Origin: Treponema sp.
Lineage (GTDB): Bacteria > Spirochaetota > Spirochaetia > Treponematales > Breznakiellaceae
Length of the DNA stretch: 5,029 nucleotides
Reading direction: 5' to 3'
Assembly (NCBI GenBank): GCA_031275035.1
Contig: JAISPH010000084.1
Span: forward strand, 1-5,029
The translations under genes were made by a program, and so were the position numbers. This document shows, one piece after another, positions 1 to 4,755 of this stretch. Numbering within the stretch: position 1 is the first letter of the stretch; each line of letters opens with the position of its first letter. The notes beneath the pieces are model-generated. The model saw nothing but the letters and a program-made list of their open reading frames with translations. It did not search any database and had not been told where the DNA came from.

Positions 1-190
1 CGCTTTATTCCGGGTTTGGGCGGTTAGACGAACTGCGTCTATACGCGGAATGGGGGTAATATATACGAATTGCGTATATATACCGGGCGGGCAGATGTAA
101 CACGTATTCGCTTTATTCCGGGTTTGGGCGGTTAGACGAACTGCGTCTATTTGCAGGCAGAGGCGATATATACGAACTGCGTCTATATAC
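1..190. repeat. Tandem ~108-bp unit, two copies, each with two hairpins
   Basis: The 42 bp at 1-42 recur exactly at 109-150, an offset of 108 bp. Each unit carries two stem-loops about 16-17 nt apart. Hairpin A (25-41 and 133-149) reads TAGACG-AACTG-CGTCTA. Hairpin B at 59-81 has a 9-bp stem, ATATATACG-AATTG-CGTATATAT, which can extend through GGT/ACC around a bulged A58. Hairpin B' at 166-188 has the same form with one T-C mismatch (171/183). The loop AA(C/T)TG and the closing ACG/CGT pairs are shared by all four. In unit 1 an outer stem can also form between 7-12 (ATTCCG) and 46-51 (CGGAAT). The left edge is cut by the window, so more copies may lie upstream. I see no coding frame and no terminal target-site duplications. 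The role is unknown; a REP-like or structured-RNA repeat is an inference. Confidence 0.85.
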
Positions 191-201
191 AGGGAAGGAT
201 G

Positions 202-227
202 GGAAATACCCCTTCGGGGCGTTTTCC
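202..227 (-). terminator. Hairpin after the methyltransferase gene, possible weak terminator
   Basis: Read on the minus strand, 13 nt after the stop codon, the sequence folds as GGAAA-acg-CCCC-GAA-GGGG-ta-TTTCC. The 4-bp GC stem with a GAA loop sits inside a 5-bp A/T-rich outer stem. Only three T residues follow the GC stem, so it is a poor match to a classical intrinsic terminator. Its position directly downstream of the three-gene minus-strand operon is what suggests the role. Confidence 0.35.
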
Positions 228-239
228 GGGAGGTATGAA

Positions 240-1274
240 TTATATGGGCGCCATCCAGGTTAGTTCATGCTTGTTGTGATAGAGGTGTACTACCCGGCTT
301 CCGGGGATGGCCGCAAAACGGCGGGGCGTTTCAAAATCCGGCTCCCGGCCTTCCGGGGTTCCCTGCAGTTTTATCGTACAGACAAAATTGCGGCAAAGTC
401 CCGAGGCAAGCCACTTTTCAATCCACCCGTAAAGCCGCGGGGGGTAACAGATGATGTCGGAAAAGAGCCAGTCCACGGGGCCGATGTCTTCGGGTTTCAG
501 GGTGAACGCATCGTGCCTGATATAACGGACCCCCGGCATGGCTCCAATCCGTTCTTCCAGGGGGGCGCGGTCCACGGCGTTTACCTCCGCCCCCAGCCGG
601 GCAAGGACCCAGGTCCAGCCGCCGGGACTTGCCCCGGCGTCGAGGCAGCGGTCCCCCGGCCCGGGCCGGCGGCCCAGACGGGTCAGGGCTTCCCACAGTT
701 TAAGATAGGCCCGGCTGGGGGGGGTCTTGTCCTCCTCAAATTCGATAATGCCCCCGGGGAACGGGCTGGAACAGCGGGCGGAACCGATGAGGGTGCGGCT
801 GTCCAGAAGGGTCCAGCTTCCCACCGGGGCGGCGGGGATTGTCCAGGGAAAGGGCCGGGGTTTGGCGGAGAGGGGGGGCAGCTTTTCGCCGATCAGGGCG
901 GCCCGGCGGAAAGAGGCGAGGGGAAGGGCCGCCCAGTTCCGCTGTATGCTCCGCAGAACGGCGGCGGCTTCGCCGGTGGAGGCAAATTCCAGGCGGAAGG
1001 GTTCCAGCCAAATGTTCCGGCGCCAAAAGACCGGGGGGCCGCTGGCAGGGGGGCCGCCGGCAGGGACGCCGCCGGAATCGTCAACAAAATAGAGGGGACC
1101 CCAAACTTCCTTCCATCCGCCCAGTTCCCGCCGGAGGTGTCCTTCAAAACCGGGAACCGCCTGGAAGATCCGGCCCCCCAGGGGCTGTATGCGGGGAAGA
1201 TCCCGGCCTGTCCGGGAACCGGGGGCTTCCCCGGACCCGTCCGGTCGGTCGGGCGCATGGTTCCGGGCGGTCAC
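240..1274 (-). CDS. RlmM-like SAM-dependent 2'-O-ribose RNA methyltransferase
   Basis: Probably methylates a ribose 2'-OH in rRNA using S-adenosylmethionine; cytoplasmic. From a GTG start it is 344 aa, close to E. coli RlmM (366 aa). The N-terminal part opens with a PGFE segment (residues 40-43) like the RlmM THUMP-containing region. The C-terminal half is an FtsJ-type Rossmann domain with the SAM motif DAGASPGGW (212-220) and an acidic strand end at D235. The K-D-K-E catalytic tetrad is visible: K192 (YLKLWEAL), D273 (SDIICYPP), K302 (CTIKLQG) and E337 (NKHELTW). The start is uncertain. The frame opens at a TTG (1313) with no Shine-Dalgarno, inside the preceding PilZ gene. I prefer the GTG at 1274, one base after the PilZ stop (TAATGTG), with GGGA four bases upstream; homology begins only about 34 residues in. 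A Pro/Gly-rich linker (about 67-81) interrupts the N-terminal domain. Third gene of a minus-strand operon. RlmM proper modifies C2498 of E. coli 23S rRNA; the target here is unproven. Confidence 0.82.
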   Translation of the reverse strand: MTARNHAPDRPDGSGEAPGSRTGRDLPRIQPLGGRIFQAVPGFEGHLRRELGGWKEVWGPLYFVDDSGGVPAGGPPASGPPVFWRRNIWLEPFRLEFASTGEAAAVLRSIQRNWAALPLASFRRAALIGEKLPPLSAKPRPFPWTIPAAPVGSWTLLDSRTLIGSARCSSPFPGGIIEFEEDKTPPSRAYLKLWEALTRLGRRPGPGDRCLDAGASPGGWTWVLARLGAEVNAVDRAPLEERIGAMPGVRYIRHDAFTLKPEDIGPVDWLFSDIICYPPRLYGWIEKWLASGLCRNFVCTIKLQGTPEGREPDFETPRRFAAIPGSRVVHLYHNKHELTWMAPI

Positions 1275-1275
1275 A

Positions 1276-1614
1276 TTATCCCAGAGAAGCCCGCCAGGCA
1301 AGGTAATTGGCAAAAGACTGATACCGCTTTCCCTCGGGAAAGCCGGAGATAAAGCATCCTATCTCATGGAAGCCATTGCCATCCTGAATCCAGCAGGGCT
1401 CAATGGTCATGTCAAAAGGATCCGCCTGGGCCTCCGGCTCCGGCGTCAAAGTAACCCGGTAATCCTGGGCCAATTTGACATTAACGGGAAAATCCAGGGG
1501 GCATTTCAGGCAGCAACCGCCGACGCTGATATCCTTTAATGAATAAACCTGCCCATTTTCCATGCGGATAAGCGCCAGCGCTGCATACCGGATATGTTTT
1601 CTCTTTTCACCCAT
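1276..1614 (-). CDS. PilZ-domain protein B, putative c-di-GMP effector
   Basis: A 112-residue, single-domain soluble protein that probably binds cyclic di-GMP. Both halves of the PilZ motif are present: R5xxxR9 (KRKHIRY) and D28-x-S30-x-x-G33 (KDISVGG). The later W75 strand and IG(C)F strand (85-88) match the PilZ barrel. No output domain, membrane segment or signal peptide is visible, so it must act through a partner. The ATG at 1614 has GAGG five bases upstream; the frame stays open to 1746, but that extension covers the intercistronic gap and lacks PilZ similarity. It is a paralogue of the gene just upstream: same length, and both end in (N/D)YLAWR(A/S)SL. Odd feature: five cysteines (34, 35, 38, 74, 87), three clustered as CCxxC right after the DxSxxG turn. 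It lies 52 bp after its paralogue and ends one base before the likely methyltransferase start. Confidence 0.87.
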   Translation of the reverse strand: MGEKRKHIRYAALALIRMENGQVYSLKDISVGGCCLKCPLDFPVNVKLAQDYRVTLTPEPEAQADPFDMTIEPCWIQDGNGFHEIGCFISGFPEGKRYQSFANYLAWRASLG

Positions 1615-1666
1615 GGCAACCTCAGTAAATTGAAAAATCCGGTACGGCCTGCATAACGGAACGGTA

Positions 1667-2005
1667 CTACTGTAAAGAAGAACGCCAGGCAAGATAATCA
1701 ACATAACGCTGAAACAACTTCCCCTTGGGGGAGGCCAGAATGGCAAATCCTATGGAACAGGCATAGCCCTCGGAGTGTATCCAGCGGACTTCTATGGTCA
1801 AATCGAAGCTTTCCACATTGGAGGCCGCTTCGGGAACAACTTCCAGTTTATACTGCATCCCCGTTTGTACGTCCGCAAACATGGTATACTCGATGCAGCC
1901 CCCGGTAACGCTTAAATCTTTTAAAAGGGCCTCCCCGCCGCTGACGCTGGGAATCCGGGCCGCGGCAAGGGAATAGTATCTGGCGCTTCTCCGTTTGTTT
2001 ACCAT
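1667..2005 (-). CDS. PilZ-domain protein A, putative c-di-GMP effector
   Basis: A 112-residue cytoplasmic protein made up of one PilZ domain. It has R5xxxR9 (KRRSARY) and D30-x-S32-x-x-G35 (KDLSVTG), the residues that grip c-di-GMP in the family, followed by the conserved IEVRWI strand (about 72-77) and a SIGFAIL strand (about 85-91). It is first in a minus-strand operon with a second PilZ gene and an RlmM-like methyltransferase, and looks like the product of a tandem duplication: equal length and near-identical C-terminal YLAWRSSL. The ATG at 2005 is the only plausible start; an in-frame stop lies 36 bases upstream. No good Shine-Dalgarno precedes it (AATAAGAAAA). A promoter-like pair ends seven bases before the ATG, so the mRNA may be leaderless. 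Function beyond c-di-GMP sensing (motility, chemotaxis, adhesion) cannot be read from the sequence. Confidence 0.88.
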   Translation of the reverse strand: MVNKRRSARYYSLAAARIPSVSGGEALLKDLSVTGGCIEYTMFADVQTGMQYKLEVVPEAASNVESFDLTIEVRWIHSEGYACSIGFAILASPKGKLFQRYVDYLAWRSSLQ

Positions 2006-2012
2006 TTTTCTT

Positions 2013-2042
2013 ATTGTGCCCCAGAGCGGTCCTGTTCGTCAA
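2013..2042 (-). promoter_or_regulatory. Candidate sigma-70-type promoter for the PilZ operon
   Basis: On the minus strand TTGACG (2042-2037) is followed after 18 bp by CACAAT (2018-2013). The -35 box matches 5 of 6 consensus bases and the -10 box 4 of 6. Transcription would begin at about 2006-2005, on or next to the PilZ A ATG. This agrees with the missing ribosome binding site. Judged by eye only. Confidence 0.4.
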
Positions 2043-2147
2043 TGGTTTTGATCTTCGTATCTGAATCTCTCAGGATATGCCGGTTCCGCCTGGGGGAAGA
2101 CCGGGGGCCTTGGCCCGGTTCTGTCCGCCGCTATGAAAAAACGAAAA

Positions 2148-2160
2148 ATACCGGTATACT
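2148..2160 (+). promoter_or_regulatory. -10 box TATACT with overlapping palindrome, before the nuclease gene
   Basis: TATACT (2155-2160) matches the -10 consensus at 5 of 6 positions and lies six bases before the ATG at 2167, so the start site would fall on the ATG itself. No convincing -35 box is seen at the right distance (TATGAA at 2132-2137 is poor), but an A-rich stretch (2135-2148) precedes it. The perfect 10-bp palindrome ATACCGGTAT (2148-2157) overlaps the -10 box and could be an operator; that is an inference. Confidence 0.42.
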
Positions 2161-2166
2161 GTAACT

Positions 2167-3033
2167 ATGGACAAAAATCCCGCCGGTGGCAGACCCGTCG
2201 AACGCCTGAATCCGCTTAACGATTACCTTTTCTTAAAGATTATGGGCGAAAAGGGCGACGAGGAACAGCTCTTGGGTTTTTTGAACGCCGTGCTCCGGCG
2301 GACGGGAAAAGACAAACTGGTTTCGGTGGAGATTCTTGAGAACAAGACCTTTACCGCCGAGATTATCGGCGACAAGGGCAGTATTCTGGATCTGCGGGCG
2401 CTCCTGGAGGACGGCACAAAAATTACCGTCGAGGTACAGCTCCGCAATCTGGGGAATATGGATAAACGGAGCCTTTTTTACTGGAGCCGGGAATACTCAA
2501 AGGGCCTTGAGGCGGGGCAGGATTACCAGGAACTGCCAAACGTGATCGCCATCAATATCGTAAACTTTGAGTACCTCCGTGCTGAAGACTATCATACCAG
2601 TTTTCATCTGTGGGAAGACCGGGACAAGACCTGCCTGCTCAGCGATGCGCTGGAGATACATTTTGTGGACATGGTGAAGTTCAGGAAGCTGAGGGAACGG
2701 GACATACGGAACGACCCCTTGCAGCGGTGGCTGGCGTATTTCGACCTGGGGAGTCCTGCGGAACTGGTGGAGGAGGTGGTAAGGATGGATAGCGCGATAC
2801 AGAAGGCGGAAGAGAAGATGAGCTATATCTGCAATGACAAGGAGGCCCTGCGGGCCTATCAGATGCGGGAGATGGCGCTGTCTGACTGGACGAGCGGCAT
2901 AAATTACGCCAAACGGGAAGGCCGGGAGGAAGGCCGGAAGGAGGTTGCCCGGAATCTAAAAGCCATGGGCCTCACGGCGGCCCAGATAGCAAAAGCCACC
3001 GGCCTTATGGAAAAGCAGATTGAGGAGCTTTGA
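2167..3033 (+). CDS. Rpn-family (PDDEXK) recombination-promoting nuclease / putative transposase
   Basis: A 288-residue member of the Rpn/PD-(D/E)XK nuclease family. E. coli Rpn proteins are DNA endonucleases that raise recombination and have been linked to phage defence. The N-terminus has the family signature LNPLNDYLFLKIMGE (14-28). The PDDEXK core shows D75 (ILDLRA) and E89-x-Q91 (VEVQL), where Q takes the usual lysine place as is common in this family. The NLGNMDKRSLFYWSREYSKG region (93-112) is also typical. The C-terminus has a charged EGREEGRKE segment and a short helix-turn-helix-like tail (MGLTAAQIAKATGL) usual for the family. The length is normal and the frame is intact, so activity is plausible. 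The ATG at 2167 is the only start before the signature; it has no Shine-Dalgarno and sits six bases after a TATACT box. The gene stands alone between a divergent PilZ operon and glyA, with no terminal inverted repeats seen. A nested in-frame start at 2785 is described separately. Confidence 0.85.
   Translation: MDKNPAGGRPVERLNPLNDYLFLKIMGEKGDEEQLLGFLNAVLRRTGKDKLVSVEILENKTFTAEIIGDKGSILDLRALLEDGTKITVEVQLRNLGNMDKRSLFYWSREYSKGLEAGQDYQELPNVIAINIVNFEYLRAEDYHTSFHLWEDRDKTCLLSDALEIHFVDMVKFRKLRERDIRNDPLQRWLAYFDLGSPAELVEEVVRMDSAIQKAEEKMSYICNDKEALRAYQMREMALSDWTSGINYAKREGREEGRKEVARNLKAMGLTAAQIAKATGLMEKQIEEL
2771..2778 (+). promoter_or_regulatory. Strong internal Shine-Dalgarno AGGAGGTG inside the nuclease gene
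   Basis: AGGAGGTG is a full 8-base match to the 16S rRNA anti-Shine-Dalgarno and stands six bases before an in-frame ATG at 2785. It is the best ribosome-binding sequence I see in the window, whereas the gene's own start has none. In codons it is simply GAG GAG GTG, so it may be incidental. Confidence 0.4.
2785..3033 (+). CDS. Possible nested C-terminal product of the nuclease gene (RpnS-like)
   Basis: Same frame and stop as the full nuclease, starting at Met207, giving 82 residues without the catalytic core. It would contain a helical segment, the charged EGREEGRKE stretch and the helix-turn-helix-like tail (AKATGLMEKQIEEL). In E. coli, Rpn genes are reported to make a small C-terminal protein from an internal start that blocks the toxic full-length nuclease; this would be the counterpart. 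Evidence is the strong Shine-Dalgarno at 2771-2778 with suitable spacing. A second in-frame ATG at 2818 follows a purine-rich GGAAGAGAAG. Expression is unproven and the function is inferred from the family. Confidence 0.35.
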   Translation: MDSAIQKAEEKMSYICNDKEALRAYQMREMALSDWTSGINYAKREGREEGRKEVARNLKAMGLTAAQIAKATGLMEKQIEEL

Positions 3034-3098
3034 TCCCCGGAAAACCCGGACCTGCCGTCCGCGCTGTGAGGTATGGGGCCGGTTCTAATAGAGCTGTC

Positions 3099-3131
3099 CA
3101 GAAACTTCAGTTTCTGTCGAACCAAGGTTCG
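3099..3131 (+). other. Two back-to-back hairpins between the nuclease gene and glyA
   Basis: CAGAAAC-TTCA-GTTTCTG (3099-3116) is a perfect 7-bp stem with a 4-base loop. One base later CGAACC-AA-GGTTCG (3118-3131) is another perfect inverted repeat, stem 5-6 bp. Neither is followed by a T-run, so they are not clear intrinsic terminators, although they lie 65 bp after the nuclease stop. They may be a terminator pair, a protein site, or the remnant of a palindromic repeat. The rest of 3034-3243 shows no gene. Confidence 0.4.
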
Positions 3132-3204
3132 CCAATAACCGCTTAAAGTCCAATGAGCCTCCCCGCCGCAAAAGGAGCGGGCCCCAAAATGAATATCCGG
3201 CCCC

Positions 3205-3234
3205 TTGCCGCCGCCCCGCAGATCCGGCTATCCT
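3205..3234 (+). promoter_or_regulatory. Candidate promoter for glyA
   Basis: TTGCCG (3205-3210) and TATCCT (3229-3234) are separated by 18 bp; each matches the sigma-70 consensus at 4 of 6 positions. The predicted start of transcription (about 3241) is within a few bases of the glyA ATG at 3244. No riboswitch or long leader would fit in this spacing. Confidence 0.33.
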
Positions 3235-3243
3235 GTACTCACT

Positions 3244-4755
3244 ATGATTAAGAATCCTGCCGCCGAATACCTTGCCTCCGTAAGTCCCGGTAATGTGAAT
3301 ACGGGACTTTTGGCCTATATCTGCAATCTCAGCGAGACCGCCGCAGCCGCCCCGGAGATTGCCGCCTCCATCGTAAAGGAACTGGAAAACCAGCGCCGCC
3401 GGGTAAAGCTTATCGCCAGTGAAAATTACTGTTCCCTGGCGGTACAGCTTGCCATGGGAAATCTCCTGACCGATAAATACGCCGAGGGTATGCCCCGGCA
3501 CCGCTTCTATGCGGGAAACGAGAATGTGGATGCCGTTGAAGCCCTGGCGGCGGAAGAGGCCCGGAAGGTCTTCGGCGCCGAATACGCCAACGCCCAGCCC
3601 CACTGCGGGGCGGATGCAAACCTGCTGGCCTATTGGGCAATCCTCTCCACCAGAATCGAGAACCCCGCCCTGGTAAAATACGGAGAGACCAATCTCTATA
3701 AACTTTCCAGGAGCCAGTGGCAGGAACTTAAAGCGGAGCTGGGAAATCAGCGCCTTCTGGGGCTGGACTATTATTCCGGCGGACATCTGACCCACGGTTA
3801 CCGCTACAATGTCTCGGCCCGGATGTTTGATGTACACAGCTATACGGTTTCCAAAGAGACGGGCCTCCTCGATTATGATGAGATTGAAAAACAGGCCCTG
3901 GAACTCAAACCCCTTATCCTGTTGGCGGGCTATTCCGCCTATCCCCGGAAGATCAATTTCCGGCGTATGCGGGAAATCGCCGATAAGGCCGGTTCGGTGT
4001 TTATGGTAGACATGGCCCATTTTGCAGGACTTGTGGCGGGAAAGGTCTTCACCGGGGAGTACGATCCTGTTCCTCACGCTCATGTGGTAACTACCACCAC
4101 CCATAAAACCCTCCGGGGACCCCGGGCGGGACTGATCCTCTCCACCGGTGAATTCGCCGATGCTCTGGATAAGGGCTGCCCCCTTACCATGGGGGGGCCC
4201 CTGCCCCACGTTATTGCCGCCAAGGCGGTGGCCTTTAGAGAGGCGGGAAAGCCGGAATTCCGGGATTATGCCCGGCGTATTGTAGAAAATACCCGGACTC
4301 TGGCCGACGCCTGCATCAAAGAAGGCCTTGATGTACTTACCGGAGGAACCGACAATCACCTCTTCCTGGTTAATGTCCGGGGTTTGGGAATTACCGGCAG
4401 ACAGGCGGAAAGCGCCCTCCACGAATGTAATATTACCCTTAACCGGAACAGCCTTCCCTTCGACCCCAACGGTCCGTGGTATACGTCGGGCCTGCGGATT
4501 GGCACCGCGGCGGTTACCACCCTGGGAATGGGCAAGGCCGAAATGGAGACCCTTGGGGCCGTCATCGCCCTGGTGCTCAAAAATACCCGTCCCGCCCCGG
4601 ATGGCAAAGATCCTTCCAAGGCAAGCAAGGCCAAATACCTAATCGATGAAAAGGCCAAAGCCGGGGCCCTTTCCCAGGTGGAAAAGCTTCTCTCCCGTTT
4701 CCCGGTGTACCCGGAACTGGATCTGGCCTTTCTTAAAAGGGCCTTTACGGAATGA
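3244..4755 (+). CDS. glyA: Serine hydroxymethyltransferase, long treponemal/chlamydial form
   Basis: PLP enzyme that interconverts serine plus tetrahydrofolate with glycine plus 5,10-methylene-tetrahydrofolate, the main source of one-carbon units; cytoplasmic. Visible landmarks: IASENY with E60, YAEG, GGHLTHG with H181, VDMAH with D256 and H259, TTTTHK with the PLP lysine K288, and SGLRIGT with the carboxylate-binding R418. It is 503 aa against about 420 in most bacteria. The extra length comes mainly from an insertion before GGHLTHG (about residues 133-178) and an N-terminal extension, as in T. pallidum and Chlamydia GlyA. Odd: the PLP-phosphate loop reads QPHCGADAN, with C121 where QPHSG is normal. 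The ATG at 3244 fits homology; the frame also opens at a TTG (3205), but the extra 13 residues are low-complexity and have no ribosome site. No Shine-Dalgarno precedes the ATG either. It overlaps the following patatin gene by 4 bp. Confidence 0.96.
   Translation: MIKNPAAEYLASVSPGNVNTGLLAYICNLSETAAAAPEIAASIVKELENQRRRVKLIASENYCSLAVQLAMGNLLTDKYAEGMPRHRFYAGNENVDAVEALAAEEARKVFGAEYANAQPHCGADANLLAYWAILSTRIENPALVKYGETNLYKLSRSQWQELKAELGNQRLLGLDYYSGGHLTHGYRYNVSARMFDVHSYTVSKETGLLDYDEIEKQALELKPLILLAGYSAYPRKINFRRMREIADKAGSVFMVDMAHFAGLVAGKVFTGEYDPVPHAHVVTTTTHKTLRGPRAGLILSTGEFADALDKGCPLTMGGPLPHVIAAKAVAFREAGKPEFRDYARRIVENTRTLADACIKEGLDVLTGGTDNHLFLVNVRGLGITGRQAESALHECNITLNRNSLPFDPNGPWYTSGLRIGTAAVTTLGMGKAEMETLGAVIALVLKNTRPAPDGKDPSKASKAKYLIDEKAKAGALSQVEKLLSRFPVYPELDLAFLKRAFTE

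Noticed and set aside
1..150. CRISPR array
   Set aside because: Only two copies of the 42-bp block are visible, 66 bp apart; the interval contains another hairpin related to the repeat, and the block is itself internally palindromic. No cas gene is seen.
267..1352. Long plus-strand open frame (361 codons) opposite the methyltransferase gene
   Set aside because: It is antisense to a gene with clear SAM and K-D-K-E motifs; its product is Gly/Pro/Ala-rich low-complexity sequence without a recognisable fold, as expected from a GC-rich shadow frame.
2100..2119. GC inverted repeat ACCGGG...CCCGGT in the divergent intergenic region
   Set aside because: A 6-bp stem with an 8-base loop is expected by chance in such CCGG-rich DNA; it has no T-run and lies outside both inferred transcripts.
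2077..2136. A 19-codon plus-strand ORF (MPVPPGGRPG...) upstream of the nuclease gene
   Set aside because: Its AGGAT is too close to the ATG, the peptide is low-complexity, and it lies upstream of the inferred transcription start of the nuclease.
2167..3033. Nuclease gene as part of an insertion sequence
   Set aside because: Although the family is often labelled 'transposase', no terminal inverted repeats or target duplications are visible around it, and Rpn-type proteins are not DDE transposases.
3162..3181. CCCGC...GCGGG inverted repeat before glyA as a terminator
   Set aside because: A 5-bp stem with a 10-base loop and no following T-run is too weak to call.
3085..4422. Long minus-strand open frame (445 codons) opposite glyA
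   Set aside because: It lies exactly antisense to highly conserved glyA codons, has no recognisable domain, and its openness follows from GC-rich codon bias.
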